From NCBI GenBank assembly GCA_910589485.1, contig CAJUSW010000009.1, positions 1 through 64,000 of the forward strand: a DNA stretch of 64,000 nt, in the 5' to 3' direction. Every line of letters begins with the position of its first letter. The stretch's first letter is position 1. The position numbers were made by a program, and so were the translations under genes. Shown here one piece after another: positions 51,297 through 60,855 of this stretch. The notes below the pieces were generated by a model. It was given only the letters and a program-made list of their open reading frames with translations, was not told where the DNA came from and made no database searches. The DNA is from an uncultured Duncaniella sp. GTDB lineage: Bacteria; Bacteroidota; Bacteroidia; Bacteroidales; Muribaculaceae.

Positions 51297-52630
51297 AGCC
51301 GAGGAACGATAGGGAGCGCATGTTCTGTGCCCTTGCCGGTAAGCTCCCGCCTATCAGCAAGGCCCAGCGGGAATATGCTTTGGACCGGTTCATCCCGGAG
51401 GGGCTGGTGCGCCGTCGCCGACGTGAGATCAAGTGCCTTCATTGTGGCAATATAGAGAGTAATATCGGCAAAGACACTATGGACTATTATATGTATTGGT
51501 GCCCGGAATGTGGAAAGGAGATGGGACTGAAGGAATGGATGAGGAATGCACCGCTTAAAGAGGAGAAATTCTTCACGGTAGTCACTACTTTCCATGGCTA
51601 CCAGGTGGCGCGTACATTTCTGGCGGCAAGATACAACACCAATACAAACCGTCCCACATGTTACAGCGTGAAAGAAGTGTTTCAGAACTGGCTGGATGAT
51701 GAGGGCAGGGAGACCATTACCGGGCGCCGGTACTCGAGATCGGCATTTACCGGAGTCGTTTGGGATATGTCATCATCTTATGACATCAAGCATCACAACG
51801 GCTCGGCAACGGGGTGCTTTGCTTATGATGATCTTTTCGATTTATCCGGAAATTACTTTTATCCCGATGTCAGAGTGTCGGACATGGTGAAGCGCAACGG
51901 CTGGAACGGTCAGCTTTCCCGCATGGTCGGTAGACACGGGGTATCACCCATCGAGACTATGAGGCTCATCCTTACCGATCCCCTTGCCGAGATGCTGGCG
52001 AAAGCGGGACAGGTAGAGTTGCTGTCATATATGGCACGCGGACATGTCGACAATATCAAGGCAAACTCACGTTCCATAAGGATAGCAAGCCGGCATGGCT
52101 ACATAGTGGACGATGCTACCTTATGGCTCGATTACGTGAAGATGCTCTCGGATCTCGGACTCGACACCCATAATCCCCATTATATATGCCCGGAGGACCT
52201 TTCATCGGCTCATGACAGTATATTGCGCCGGCATCAGCGATGGGAGAGGGCCCGCATGCGCAAGGATGAGGCCGAGAGATTAGCCAAGGCGGAAAAGGAT
52301 TATAAGGATAGCAAAGGCCGGTATTTCGGGATATGCATATCCTCGGATTCACTGGAGATCCGCCCTATAAGATCGGTACCGGAAATGCGCGAGGAAGGAC
52401 GGGAGATGCATCACTGTGTGTACCAGATGAAGTATTACGGTAAACCTGATAGCCTGATTCTGTCGGCCAGAGACAAGCAGGGGCACCGTATTGAGACGGT
52501 CGAACTCGATATAAAGAACTTCAAGGTGATTCAGTCGAGAGGTGTCTGCAACACTTTCACGTCTCGTCATGACGAGATAATCAATCTGATCAACCAAAAC
52601 ATCAATAAATTCAAAAAAATACCATCATGA
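51293..52630 (+). CDS. PcfJ-like protein
   Basis: A 445-residue PcfJ-domain protein. Features: an N-terminal zinc ribbon (CLHCGN...CPECGK, about 44-65), then the helical PcfJ core, ending in the diagnostic MREEGREMHHCVYQMKYYGKPDSLILSARDK region (read in parts; about 365-400). It overlaps PcfK and the next gene by 4 bases each, so four or more early genes are translationally linked. Role unknown; association with mobile elements is well known. Confidence 0.88.
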   Translation: MKPRNDRERMFCALAGKLPPISKAQREYALDRFIPEGLVRRRRREIKCLHCGNIESNIGKDTMDYYMYWCPECGKEMGLKEWMRNAPLKEEKFFTVVTTFHGYQVARTFLAARYNTNTNRPTCYSVKEVFQNWLDDEGRETITGRRYSRSAFTGVVWDMSSSYDIKHHNGSATGCFAYDDLFDLSGNYFYPDVRVSDMVKRNGWNGQLSRMVGRHGVSPIETMRLILTDPLAEMLAKAGQVELLSYMARGHVDNIKANSRSIRIASRHGYIVDDATLWLDYVKMLSDLGLDTHNPHYICPEDLSSAHDSILRRHQRWERARMRKDEAERLAKAEKDYKDSKGRYFGICISSDSLEIRPIRSVPEMREEGREMHHCVYQMKYYGKPDSLILSARDKQGHRIETVELDIKNFKVIQSRGVCNTFTSRHDEIINLINQNINKFKKIPS

Positions 52631-52953
52631 AGCCTTATGATCCGATAAAGTATGGCATGAATTACAAGCCCGTCGAATGGACTCCGGATATGGAGAACCG
52701 TCTGGCTAAATGTTATCAGGACAAGACCACCAAAGAGCTTGCCGGCATGTTCAATTGTTCCCAGAAATCAATATTCTCCAAGGCGCGTAACCTCGGCCTG
52801 CGCCGCAAACCTCGACCGCCCATGAAAGTGGCCGCCCATCCGTTGGGATGGAATAAGAATACGGTGTTCTACCAACAGTGTCTACCGGTCAAGGTGGTCA
52901 GATGTATAGTGCCGGCAACGAAAGAGCCTGGCAAAAATGATAATAACCATTAA
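52627..52953 (+). CDS. phage HTH (Myb-like) protein
   Basis: A 108-residue basic protein. WTPDMENRLAKCYQDKTTKELAGMFNCSQKSIFSKARNLGLRRKP (in parts) forms a three-helix Myb/SANT-like or HTH unit at residues 18-62, typical of small Bacteroides phage DNA-binding proteins. Starts inside the PcfJ stop region (4-base overlap). Confidence 0.7.
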   Translation: MKPYDPIKYGMNYKPVEWTPDMENRLAKCYQDKTTKELAGMFNCSQKSIFSKARNLGLRRKPRPPMKVAAHPLGWNKNTVFYQQCLPVKVVRCIVPATKEPGKNDNNH

Positions 52954-53302
52954 TGTTTACGCGATGAGGAAAATGCTTGAGGACGCCTATAACGCATATA
53001 TGGCACAAAACAACGATTGGTATAACCGGGAGGAGGACGCTGAGGTGTTCCGCGCCGGAGCGGAATGGGCCATAAGGCACATGTGGCGAAAACCCGAACA
53101 GGATCTCCCTAAGGACGGCACTCCTGTCATAGTGAGGAGACGATACATGTGTGCCAAAACCAGACATTGGCGCATACATATCACCAAGGAATTGTTTTTC
53201 CGTCAGGACCGCGGATTCATCGGCATGTGTGACAAGAGTATCCAGGAAACCATCACCCATTGGATGCCGATACCTCCTATCCAGGAAAGAGAACAGTACT
53301 GA
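52937..53302 (+). CDS. DUF551-like phage protein
   Basis: A 121-residue protein. The C-terminal part (TPVIVRRRY ... ITHWMPIPPIQERE) matches the DUF551 pattern, in which a W-M-P-x-P-E-like end is typical. An internal ATG at residue 10 would avoid most of the 17-base overlap with the upstream gene. Function unknown. Confidence 0.65.
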   Translation: MIITINVYAMRKMLEDAYNAYMAQNNDWYNREEDAEVFRAGAEWAIRHMWRKPEQDLPKDGTPVIVRRRYMCAKTRHWRIHITKELFFRQDRGFIGMCDKSIQETITHWMPIPPIQEREQY

Positions 53303-53313
53303 AAGTATGTGGC

Positions 53314-53652
53314 ATGGCAAAGGATAAGGACTATATAAAACTGATACATTCGTCGCAATGGGTAAAGCTCAGAGCGGAGAAGCTCAGAAATAATCCGCTG
53401 TGTGAACGTTGTCTCGAAGCCGACGGTATAATCACTGTGGCTACTGAGGTGCATCATGTCAGGCCGGTTGAGGAATCAGTGACAATGGCCGATAAAGAGC
53501 GGTTGATGTTCAATTACTTCAATCTGATGGCTGTGTGCCATCGGTGCCATGTGGAGATCCATACTGAGATGGGTCGAAGCGGAAAGATGGCCAATAAGGA
53601 GAGGAACAGCCGTAAGCTGGATAATTTTGTGCAGAAATTCTTCGGCGATTGA
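53314..53652 (+). CDS. HNH endonuclease
   Basis: A 112-residue HNH nuclease (ATG 53314). The fold is clear: CERCLEADG, EVHHVRPVEE (catalytic His), NYFNLMAVCHRCHVEIH (Asn, Cys pair, His). In HK97-like phages, an HNH gene just before the terminase genes takes part in cos cleavage and packaging. The position here, directly upstream of the terminase small subunit, fits that. Confidence 0.9.
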   Translation: MAKDKDYIKLIHSSQWVKLRAEKLRNNPLCERCLEADGIITVATEVHHVRPVEESVTMADKERLMFNYFNLMAVCHRCHVEIHTEMGRSGKMANKERNSRKLDNFVQKFFGD

Positions 53653-53654
53653 CC

Positions 53655-53760
53655 CCGGGGGTGATTTTTTTAGTGGGGGTGCCCTGCCGTTAAACCTCGC
53701 CCCCACCTTTCTCCACACGCGAGGAGAAATCCGGGGCCGTGGGGGTGACTATTCTTTGTC
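53655..53760. other. candidate cos region
   Basis: Between the HNH and terminase genes lie three GGGGGTG motifs (53659, 53675 and 53742 areas) and an inverted pair GTGGGGG (53673-53679) / CCCCCAC (53700-53706). The stretch is more GC-rich than its surroundings and has no gene. Position suits a packaging start site; not proven. Confidence 0.35.
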
Positions 53761-53860
53761 GTTTTTTACGGTGAGCCATGTGGAATGTGGGATATGCGGA
53801 ATCGACATTCTTCAGGCAATAAGCATGGACCGATCATTATGAAATTCAATATTTTGAAAT

Positions 53861-54346
53861 ATGAAAAAGAAGAAAATAGGGAAGAGGGATAAGAGTTTGG
53901 CCAAGAAAGTAGCAAAAGCTACTGCTGACACATCTGTGGATGTAAAAAGCGGCGGGAGTGATAGCGCGACTACCAAGAGCGCGACTACCGATTGGAAGGC
54001 TAAGGTTAAGAACAAGCGGGATACCATAGTACGGGTTCTTAAAGCCGAAGGTAAGTACAGCCCGGAAATGAGTCTTCAGGTGAACATACTGGCGCAACTG
54101 TGCATTAAGGCTGACAGGCTGTTCCAAGATACAATGGACGAGAACCCGGTAGTGGTTGAAAAAAGCCGGGAGGGGGATAGCCGTGCCATGGTAAGCGTGA
54201 AAGAAAAATTATTTCTCGATTATATTGACCGGGTACAGAAGGCGATTAAGGCTTTAGGCATGAATTGGGATTCCCGCGACCGTAAAACAGAATCGGATGA
54301 TGGTTTTAATGCGTTTCTAAAAGAATTTGCCGAGGACGAGGATTAA
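53861..54346 (+). CDS. terminase small subunit, P27 family
   Basis: A 161-residue protein. The N-terminus is Lys-rich; the core from about 45 to 130 has the P27 pattern TIVRVLKAEGKYSPEMSLQVNILAQLC...VKEKLFLDYIDRVQKAIKALGM (in parts). It recognises phage DNA for packaging. TerL follows 12 bases later. Confidence 0.82.
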   Translation: MKKKKIGKRDKSLAKKVAKATADTSVDVKSGGSDSATTKSATTDWKAKVKNKRDTIVRVLKAEGKYSPEMSLQVNILAQLCIKADRLFQDTMDENPVVVEKSREGDSRAMVSVKEKLFLDYIDRVQKAIKALGMNWDSRDRKTESDDGFNAFLKEFAEDED

Positions 54347-54358
54347 AAGTTTCATGTA

Positions 54359-56104
54359 ATGACCATCGAGGAACGGAACCAGCTGACAGAATTGAAGGAT
54401 CAGACTGCGCTGAGGCTTCAGAGCAGTCTGAACGATCTTCATGCTCGGTACTCCTATGCCCTGAATGAGACAGATCCTCGTATTACAGAGTATGTGTCAG
54501 AAGTGATAAATAATCCATCTGGGCATAACCTGTATGAAATCCTTGGTGTGGCCCGGTTCTTCAAGCTGTTGGACCGTTTTGACTGGAAGGCTGGAAAAGT
54601 AAGAAAATTTTTCAAATTCTATGAGTTGCTGAAGTTCAACGGACAGAGTGGCCGGCGCCGTTACCGCCTTACACCGGTGCAATGTTTCCAGTTTGCCAAT
54701 ATATTCGGCTTCTATGATTCATATGGCCGTCGCGTCATCAGGACCGCTTATATATTCGTACCACGAAAATTCAGTAAGACCACATCTGCAGCTTCATTAG
54801 CTGTATATGACATGTTGTTTGGTGACAACAATGCCCAGGCGTTTGTAGGAGCCAATAGCTACGAGCAGGCTAAGATATGTTTTGATGAGATCCGTAATAT
54901 AATGAGGGATCTCGACCCTGGAGAGAGGCATTTCAGAGTAAACCGTGAAAAGATTCATTTTCTGGCCAGGGGGCGTGACAGCTTTATCCGTTGCCTGACG
55001 GCCAATGCTAAAACCCAGGACGGATTGAACGCCTCGTTAGTGATCATGGATGAGTATGCCCAGGCACGTAATACCGCGGGGAAAAACGGAGCTGATCTTA
55101 AAAATGTGCTGACGTCATCCATGGGTGTTAGGAAAGAACCGCTTACGGTGATAATCACTACTGCGAGTGAAGTCATTGATGGCCCTTTTGCACATGAACT
55201 CGATGGTGTAAAGAAGGTGCTTAGAGGAGAAGCCCAATCCGATACTATATTTGCCTCGTTGTTCATGCCTGATGTAGGGGATGCCGAGGACGATCCCGCT
55301 ACATGGGCTAAGGTGCAACCGCATTTGGGCATTACTGTCCAGCATGATTACTATGCTAAAGAGTGGGATAAGGCTAAACTCTCGGCTGACGATCGGTTAG
55401 TGTTCCGCACGAAGCTATTGAATATATTTGCCGTGAATGAAACCAAATCCTGGTTCACACTGGAGAAAGCACGGGAGCTTACAGGGGCTTTTAACATCGA
55501 TAGGATAGAGGGACGGCCATATTGTGCGGTGGCCTTCGACTTATCGGTGCATGATGATTTCAGTGCTGTAAGCTATACATTATATTCGAGTAATTCCAAA
55601 AGGTTCTATAGCCATACTGATTATTATTTCCCGGAAGGAGCATTGAAAGGTCATCCTAATGAACAATTATATCGGATATGGGCAGAGCAGGGATACTTGA
55701 AATTATGCTCAGGGGATTGCATCGATGTAAGAATGATCGCTTCTGATATTTTTGGAAGAGCAGATAGGGTGAATATAATAGGTATCGGATATGATTCCTA
55801 CAAAGCCCAGGAACTGGTGAACCTTCTCTCGACAATGGGGGCATCGGAAGTCCTCTCACCATATTCGCAGACATTCGGCAGTTTTAATCTTCCAGTGGAG
55901 TCATTTGAACTGATGGCATATTCTTCCCCTCCAAAAATCACAATAAATGATAATCCCATAAATGTGTATTGTCTTACCAACAGTCTGATCATGGAGGATA
56001 CTTTGGAGAATAAAAAACCTGTAAAGATCTCACATAACAGAAAAATAGATGGAGTAATAACCATGCTCATGACGATAGGTATGTTGAATAAGATAGAAAG
56101 ATGA
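54359..56104 (+). CDS. terminase large subunit
   Basis: A 581-residue TerL with an N-terminal ATPase and C-terminal RNase H-like nuclease. Walker A is FVPRKFSKTTSAA (about 136-148, the phage variant without GxGKT), Walker B is SLVIMDEYAQ (about 228). The nuclease domain shows AVAFDLSVHDDFSAV (metal Asp, about 398) and further Asp residues at SDIFGR. It packages DNA into the prohead. Confidence 0.95.
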   Translation: MTIEERNQLTELKDQTALRLQSSLNDLHARYSYALNETDPRITEYVSEVINNPSGHNLYEILGVARFFKLLDRFDWKAGKVRKFFKFYELLKFNGQSGRRRYRLTPVQCFQFANIFGFYDSYGRRVIRTAYIFVPRKFSKTTSAASLAVYDMLFGDNNAQAFVGANSYEQAKICFDEIRNIMRDLDPGERHFRVNREKIHFLARGRDSFIRCLTANAKTQDGLNASLVIMDEYAQARNTAGKNGADLKNVLTSSMGVRKEPLTVIITTASEVIDGPFAHELDGVKKVLRGEAQSDTIFASLFMPDVGDAEDDPATWAKVQPHLGITVQHDYYAKEWDKAKLSADDRLVFRTKLLNIFAVNETKSWFTLEKARELTGAFNIDRIEGRPYCAVAFDLSVHDDFSAVSYTLYSSNSKRFYSHTDYYFPEGALKGHPNEQLYRIWAEQGYLKLCSGDCIDVRMIASDIFGRADRVNIIGIGYDSYKAQELVNLLSTMGASEVLSPYSQTFGSFNLPVESFELMAYSSPPKITINDNPINVYCLTNSLIMEDTLENKKPVKISHNRKIDGVITMLMTIGMLNKIER

Positions 56105-56156
56105 GGTGTAGGGTAAAAAAATTGTATGAAAATTATTAGGTATTAACTTTATCGGT

Positions 56157-56164
56157 TATATTTG
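56157..56164 (+). promoter_or_regulatory. possible -7 box before the portal gene
   Basis: TATATTTG in the 88-base gap between terL and the portal gene, 28 bases before the start. No clear -33 box. A separate late promoter is possible. Confidence 0.4.
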
Positions 56165-56192
56165 TGGCACTTAACATTTCAATAAAAGTGAA

Positions 56193-57437
56193 ATGGGGAT
56201 TATAGGGATATTTCGATCTCTCTTAAGGGGAGAGGTCTCTTCCGGCGCTGATAGGAAAGGCTCGGAAGATGGAGGAAAGACATATCGCACCGGTGCGATG
56301 GATGTACTTGTGCTGGGAGGTCCGGCAATGAGGATCAGCACTGTGTTGCGATGTGTCAAACTCCTTTCAGATAGCGTAGCGGTCCTTCCGATGCAATATT
56401 TGCGCCGGAAGGGTGATATTTTTGTGCCTGATACATCTTCAAGGTTACATTACCTGTTGAATGTACAGCCTCATCCCGGAGTAAGTGCATTTGATTTCTG
56501 GAGACAGACAGTAATAGAAATACTTCTTGAGGGGAATGCTTATATAGTGCCGGTATATAATCCGGCCAGTATGGATATCGATAGGATTGTGCTGTGTGCC
56601 CGAGGGACTGTACAGCACGATACGACAAATGACATATATACAGTGTCGGATGCCGATAACGGTGTATATGGTGAATTTGACGAGTCTGAGATCATCCATC
56701 TTAAGGGAATACCATCGGAGAGCAACAGCAAGCGTGGGATCAGTGTCATCACTCATGCACGACTTACTATAAATATTGCCGAGACAGGGGCGAAGGAGAC
56801 ACTAAACCGATTTGCCAACGGTGGAAATGTACGTGGGTTCCTGCATGGTTCCGCATCCGGGGTAAGGGGATTGGGCAGTGATCAGGATGAGCAATTAGAG
56901 AAACTGGCTGCCAAGACTCATGCCGGATTCAGCAACGGAGATCCCATACAGACGTTGCCCAAACACATAGAATTCCAGCCGGTATCGCTAAGTTCTACTG
57001 ATATGCAATTTCTTGAGACATGCAAATTTAATGTGCGTGAAATCTGTCGGTTCTTTGGGGTGCATCCTTCATTTGTCTTTGATGATACGAGCAATAATTA
57101 TAAGAGTGCGGAGATGGCTAATGTTGCTTTCCTCAGCACTACTCTTAATCCATTGCTGAAGAATATTGAAAGCGAGTTCCAAAGGAAACTCATACCAGAA
57201 TGGAGAAATGGTAAGAACAAGTTTCAGTTTGACCGAAGATCCATATACGCATGTGACATGGAGGGCCGCATGAAATATCTGACACAGATTCTGGGAATAG
57301 GAGGCGCTACCGTCAATGAGCTGAGGAGGCTTGAAAACATGTCACCGGTACCTGGTGGCGATACCGTGCTTGTATCAGCAAATCTAAGGAATATCAAGGA
57401 GCTTAACAACCAATCAATAGATGAAGGAAAACAATAA
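56193..57437 (+). CDS. portal protein, HK97 family
   Basis: A 414-residue HK97-type portal protein. Typical stretches are STVLRCVKLLSDSVAVLPMQYLRR (in parts) near residue 50, HPGVSAFDFWRQTVIEILLEGNAY and VREICRFFGVHPSFVFDDTSNNYKSAE near 280. It forms the dodecameric DNA channel of the head. The protease gene follows at one base from the stop. Confidence 0.95.
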   Translation: MGIIGIFRSLLRGEVSSGADRKGSEDGGKTYRTGAMDVLVLGGPAMRISTVLRCVKLLSDSVAVLPMQYLRRKGDIFVPDTSSRLHYLLNVQPHPGVSAFDFWRQTVIEILLEGNAYIVPVYNPASMDIDRIVLCARGTVQHDTTNDIYTVSDADNGVYGEFDESEIIHLKGIPSESNSKRGISVITHARLTINIAETGAKETLNRFANGGNVRGFLHGSASGVRGLGSDQDEQLEKLAAKTHAGFSNGDPIQTLPKHIEFQPVSLSSTDMQFLETCKFNVREICRFFGVHPSFVFDDTSNNYKSAEMANVAFLSTTLNPLLKNIESEFQRKLIPEWRNGKNKFQFDRRSIYACDMEGRMKYLTQILGIGGATVNELRRLENMSPVPGGDTVLVSANLRNIKELNNQSIDEGKQ

Positions 57438-57438
57438 T

Positions 57439-58110
57439 ATGTCAATCAGACATGCCATCCACATGTGTACTTCACTCCAAGTGAGGGAAACATCTTCGGA
57501 TGAAGGAGCCAGCCGTGTAATATCAGGATATGCGGTTCTTTTCAATACAGAGTCGGAGCCATTGTGGAGTTATGATGATAGTGAAGCGCGCGAAATCATA
57601 GCTCCGGAAGCGATTACAAAAGAGTTCTTGGATGGATGTGACATCAAGTTCACCATGTTTCATGACCGGCAACTTATCCTCGCCAGAAGCAATAAAGGAT
57701 CGGGCTCGTTGACTTACGATGTGGATGAAAAAGGTGTCCGATTTGAATTCTCCGCACCACGCAATGCTGATGGGGATAAGGCTGTGGAACTGGTTAAGCG
57801 AGGAGATGTCTCCGGATGTAGTTTTGCTTTTACCACGCGCTACTATGACCGTGATTATGTAGAACGTACTTCCAAGGTGATAAACGGGGTGAACCACATA
57901 TTGTACAGAGTAAAGGCTGTGACTGGAATCTATGATTTTACCTTAGCTGCTGATCCTGCTTATCCCGCGACCTCGGTGGAGGCTCGTCAGCTGAGAGAGA
58001 TGATTGTCTCTGCGGAGGAGCCTATGGGAAGGGAGGATACTTCGCTTAATGAGCGCGTAATGAAGCAGATCAATGAGATGAGGGAAGTTGCATCGATTAG
58101 TTTCGTATAA
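57439..58110 (+). CDS. HK97-family prohead protease
   Basis: A 223-residue S78-type protease (ATG 57439; an upstream ATG at 57421 would overlap the portal gene). Catalytic His is in FTMFHDRQLI (near 75) and Ser in DVSGCSFAFTTRYYD (near 133). It processes the capsid scaffold part during maturation. It lies between portal and capsid as in HK97. Confidence 0.93.
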   Translation: MSIRHAIHMCTSLQVRETSSDEGASRVISGYAVLFNTESEPLWSYDDSEAREIIAPEAITKEFLDGCDIKFTMFHDRQLILARSNKGSGSLTYDVDEKGVRFEFSAPRNADGDKAVELVKRGDVSGCSFAFTTRYYDRDYVERTSKVINGVNHILYRVKAVTGIYDFTLAADPAYPATSVEARQLREMIVSAEEPMGREDTSLNERVMKQINEMREVASISFV

Positions 58111-58125
58111 CTATATAAATATTTT

Positions 58126-59283
58126 ATGATGAAAAAGAAGAATTTAAACTTGAGAGAGTCTGTCCACAAGTATCAGGCCAATTGCTCACGTATCGGTGAG
58201 ATCGCAGAACTGTGTGAAAAAGAAAACCGAGAGCGCAATCCGGAGGAAGAAGCCGAATACCGTTCTCTGGTAAGTGCTAATCAACTGCTCAGGATGCGTA
58301 TGGACGCGGCATCAGCCGACAACCTCAGGGAGTCATCGATGATGGATTCTGACCGTATCCTTCGCGAAACTCTGTCAGCCGAGAAGAAAGTCACCATTAT
58401 GCTCCAACGAGATATCCAGACCAGTACCGCATTGGAAGGTACTGGTGTGATTCCTGTCGCGGAGCAGGAGATGCTCAAGCCTATCCGCAAGGGATTGATT
58501 TATGATAAGGTGGGAATCAATATCCGGAGCGGTCTGTCCGCCGGAAAGCTCCGTTGGCCAACGCATACCAAGGCTGTGGCCAAGTTTGCCGATGAAGGAG
58601 AGCGCCTTACTGATAGCAGTATAGATTTCTCGAAACTCGAGGTCAAGCCTGAGCGTATGGGTATCGCAATACCCATCTCACGTGAGGAGCTTGACAGCTC
58701 GCAGGGTATTGTCGAGAGTGTGGTGCGGGAAGAGATGCCCAAGGCGATCATAGACCTTGTCAACGGCGCATTGTTCACTACTGTCGGTACATATAAGACC
58801 GTGGAGGGCGGCACAGAGAAGACCAAGGATAAGAAGGTTGTCGGACCGTTTGTCGAGGCTCTTAAGTCCGTTAAGGTGTTTGCCGGAGAAGTTCCGACGC
58901 GTAAGGAGCTTTTGCAGATGAAGGCGGCTGTTGCGTCAGGAATAGAGTTGCTGGCTCCATGCTGGGTTATGACAGAAAATATGAAGGCTGAACTCGAAGA
59001 TGTGAAAATCGATGAGGGCAGTGGCCGTTTCCTTTGCGAAAATGACAAGGTGCTCGGTTATCCTGTGTTTACATCTGCCGAGATCGGTGAAGGTTTTGTC
59101 GGATTCGGAGACTGGAGTTATCAGGCTGCCGGTTTCTTCGGACCGATGAATATGGTGGTGGATCCGTACACCCTTGCCCGTAATAATGCGACGGATTTTG
59201 TTCTGAATGGCCATTTTGCTACAGTGACATTGCGTCAGGAGGCATTCTCTTTGGGATGTGCTAAAAGCAAAAAGCCTGCATAA
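58126..59283 (+). CDS. major capsid protein, HK97 fold
   Basis: A 385-residue capsid protein. Residues 1-100 form the helical delta domain that the protease removes; the HK97 fold follows from about 105 (EGTGVIPVAEQEM, AIPISREELDSSQGIVESVVR, FGDWSYQAAGFFGPMNMVVDPYT). No decoration domain is inserted. The gene is the most strongly biased toward optimal codons in the phage, as far as I can judge by eye. Confidence 0.93.
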   Translation: MMKKKNLNLRESVHKYQANCSRIGEIAELCEKENRERNPEEEAEYRSLVSANQLLRMRMDAASADNLRESSMMDSDRILRETLSAEKKVTIMLQRDIQTSTALEGTGVIPVAEQEMLKPIRKGLIYDKVGINIRSGLSAGKLRWPTHTKAVAKFADEGERLTDSSIDFSKLEVKPERMGIAIPISREELDSSQGIVESVVREEMPKAIIDLVNGALFTTVGTYKTVEGGTEKTKDKKVVGPFVEALKSVKVFAGEVPTRKELLQMKAAVASGIELLAPCWVMTENMKAELEDVKIDEGSGRFLCENDKVLGYPVFTSAEIGEGFVGFGDWSYQAAGFFGPMNMVVDPYTLARNNATDFVLNGHFATVTLRQEAFSLGCAKSKKPA

Positions 59284-59294
59284 TTTCATGAGTC

Positions 59295-59600
59295 ATGGGA
59301 TGTGTTAGCATAGATCTATTCAAAAAACATACTCGGACCGATGATTTCGATTCCGATGACGATCTGTTGCGTCACTATCTTGAGGCCGCCGAGGACCATG
59401 TGGTATCTGCAACCAGGAGAGCGCCTAATGAGTTACTGGAAATGGGGAACGGATTTTCATATCCGGCCCCATTGACCCAGGCCATAATGATGCTTGCTGC
59501 TCATTGGTATAATCAGCGTGAAAGCTCTGCAGGCACACAATTCCATCAGGTCCCTGATGCCCTCGACTCCCTCATCCTTCCTTACCGAAAACTCGTGTAG
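59295..59600 (+). CDS. head-tail connector protein (gp6-like)
   Basis: A 101-residue adaptor: DLFKKHTRTDDFDSDDDLLRHYLEAAEDHVVSATRR (in parts) is the phage_gp6/YqbG pattern, followed by LTQAIMMLAAHWYNQRE. It forms the ring under the portal. Confidence 0.9.
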   Translation: MGCVSIDLFKKHTRTDDFDSDDDLLRHYLEAAEDHVVSATRRAPNELLEMGNGFSYPAPLTQAIMMLAAHWYNQRESSAGTQFHQVPDALDSLILPYRKLV

Positions 59601-59602
59601 AT

Positions 59603-59923
59603 ATGATTGCTGGGAAATTAAGGTATCGACTCCGGATAAAAAAGCCGGTCAGTGGCTCTGATGGATTTGGAGAGGAAACGCCGATATATAAGAATGTCGG
59701 GATTGTCCATGCCGAACGAGTCAAGATCAGTGGAGCACGTAAGGATGAGGTTGGAGAGCATTTTCCTGATTACCGGGCAGAGTTCAATATTCGTGTTGCT
59801 CATCAGATAGATGAAAATTGGCGAGTCGAACAGCTTGGCGGACATGAATACACTGTCACCAATGTCATACCAAATCCTGAACGAGGAATGAAAACTCTTA
59901 TTTGCGAACGTGTAAATCTTTAG
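59603..59923 (+). CDS. head closure protein (SPP1 gp16-like)
   Basis: A 106-residue small barrel protein: LRYRLRIKKPVSGSDGFGEETPIYKNVGIVHAERVKIS (in parts), FNIRVAHQIDENWRVEQLGGHEYTVTNV; matches the phage head-tail stopper family. Starts 2 bases after the connector gene. Confidence 0.9.
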   Translation: MIAGKLRYRLRIKKPVSGSDGFGEETPIYKNVGIVHAERVKISGARKDEVGEHFPDYRAEFNIRVAHQIDENWRVEQLGGHEYTVTNVIPNPERGMKTLICERVNL

Positions 59924-59928
59924 GGTTC

Positions 59929-60453
59929 ATGATGACTTATGATGACAGAAATCTGCAAAGAATGTTTGCCGAGCTGGACTCAAAACACCGTATAAAAGCT
60001 CTTAAAGGAGCTTTCAGGCGTCAGGCCTCCAAGGTGCGCCGGACGGCGGTCAACAACCTGCGTGGAAGCATCCGAAGTCAGAATGACCCAAAAGGCCTCG
60101 AAAGCGGTGTGAGAGGAATAGTGTTCAAGCGTAAGGCCGGCTTTAGAGTCACTGTAGGCACTAAATCGGCAAATAAGAAAACCGGCAAAGGGGAGCGTGG
60201 ATTCCATACTAACCGTCGCGGACTTAAAAAGCCGATACTTATATGGGCCGAGGAAGGAACGAAGGATCGTCACACCAAAACGTCCACAAAGGTATTTGCA
60301 CGCTCTCGCAAAGGACATAGCACTGGCCGTATGAAACGATACGGTTTCATGCGCAAGACTCTGAACGAGATGCGCGGTCTCATTACCGATAGCTTGCGTA
60401 ACGAAATCATACAAAGTATAACCCGAACAGCAAAAAAATATGGCTGTACCTAA
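59929..60453 (+). CDS. HK97 gp10-like tail component
   Basis: A 174-residue basic protein (ATG 59929): phage HK97-gp10 family, with RQASKVRRTAVNNLR near 28 and RGLKKPILIWAEEGTKDRHTK near 100. It joins the tail to the connector. Its end overlaps the next gene by 14 bases. Confidence 0.85.
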   Translation: MMTYDDRNLQRMFAELDSKHRIKALKGAFRRQASKVRRTAVNNLRGSIRSQNDPKGLESGVRGIVFKRKAGFRVTVGTKSANKKTGKGERGFHTNRRGLKKPILIWAEEGTKDRHTKTSTKVFARSRKGHSTGRMKRYGFMRKTLNEMRGLITDSLRNEIIQSITRTAKKYGCT

Positions 60454-60832
60454 AACATCATTAAGCGTCGGCTCTATCATAAGGGCCGTACTCCTGGAGG
60501 ATCCCGATGTAGCCGGTAGAACTAATAAGGTTTTTCCTGTAGTTACCGACTCCGCCGAACTACCGTATATCGTCTACCGTAGAGCGGAATTGGCGGCAAC
60601 GCCACAGAAAAGGGGACAGCCTGGAGCTGACGAAGTTCAGGTCGAGGTATTGTGCTATACCAGACGCTACGGCGAGGGTGTCGAATTAGCCGAGGCCGTG
60701 CGCGGAGCGCTCGACTACGTAAGTGCGGAGCATGAGGGGCAGACGCTCCGGAGTTGCTACCTATCAAACAGCGAAGAGGCATATCAGGATGATGCCTTTG
60801 TGCAACAGCTTGTTTTCACAGTTAAAGTCTAA
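60440..60832 (+). CDS. tail completion protein (DUF3168-like)
   Basis: A 130-residue protein with the DUF3168 pattern: IIRAVLLEDPDVAGRTNKVFPVVTDSAELPYIVYRR (in parts) and EEAYQDDAFVQQLVFTVKV at the end. It is the tail terminator of siphophages. Confidence 0.88.
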   Translation: MAVPKTSLSVGSIIRAVLLEDPDVAGRTNKVFPVVTDSAELPYIVYRRAELAATPQKRGQPGADEVQVEVLCYTRRYGEGVELAEAVRGALDYVSAEHEGQTLRSCYLSNSEEAYQDDAFVQQLVFTVKV

Positions 60833-60855
60833 CCAATTTAAACAATTAAAAAATA

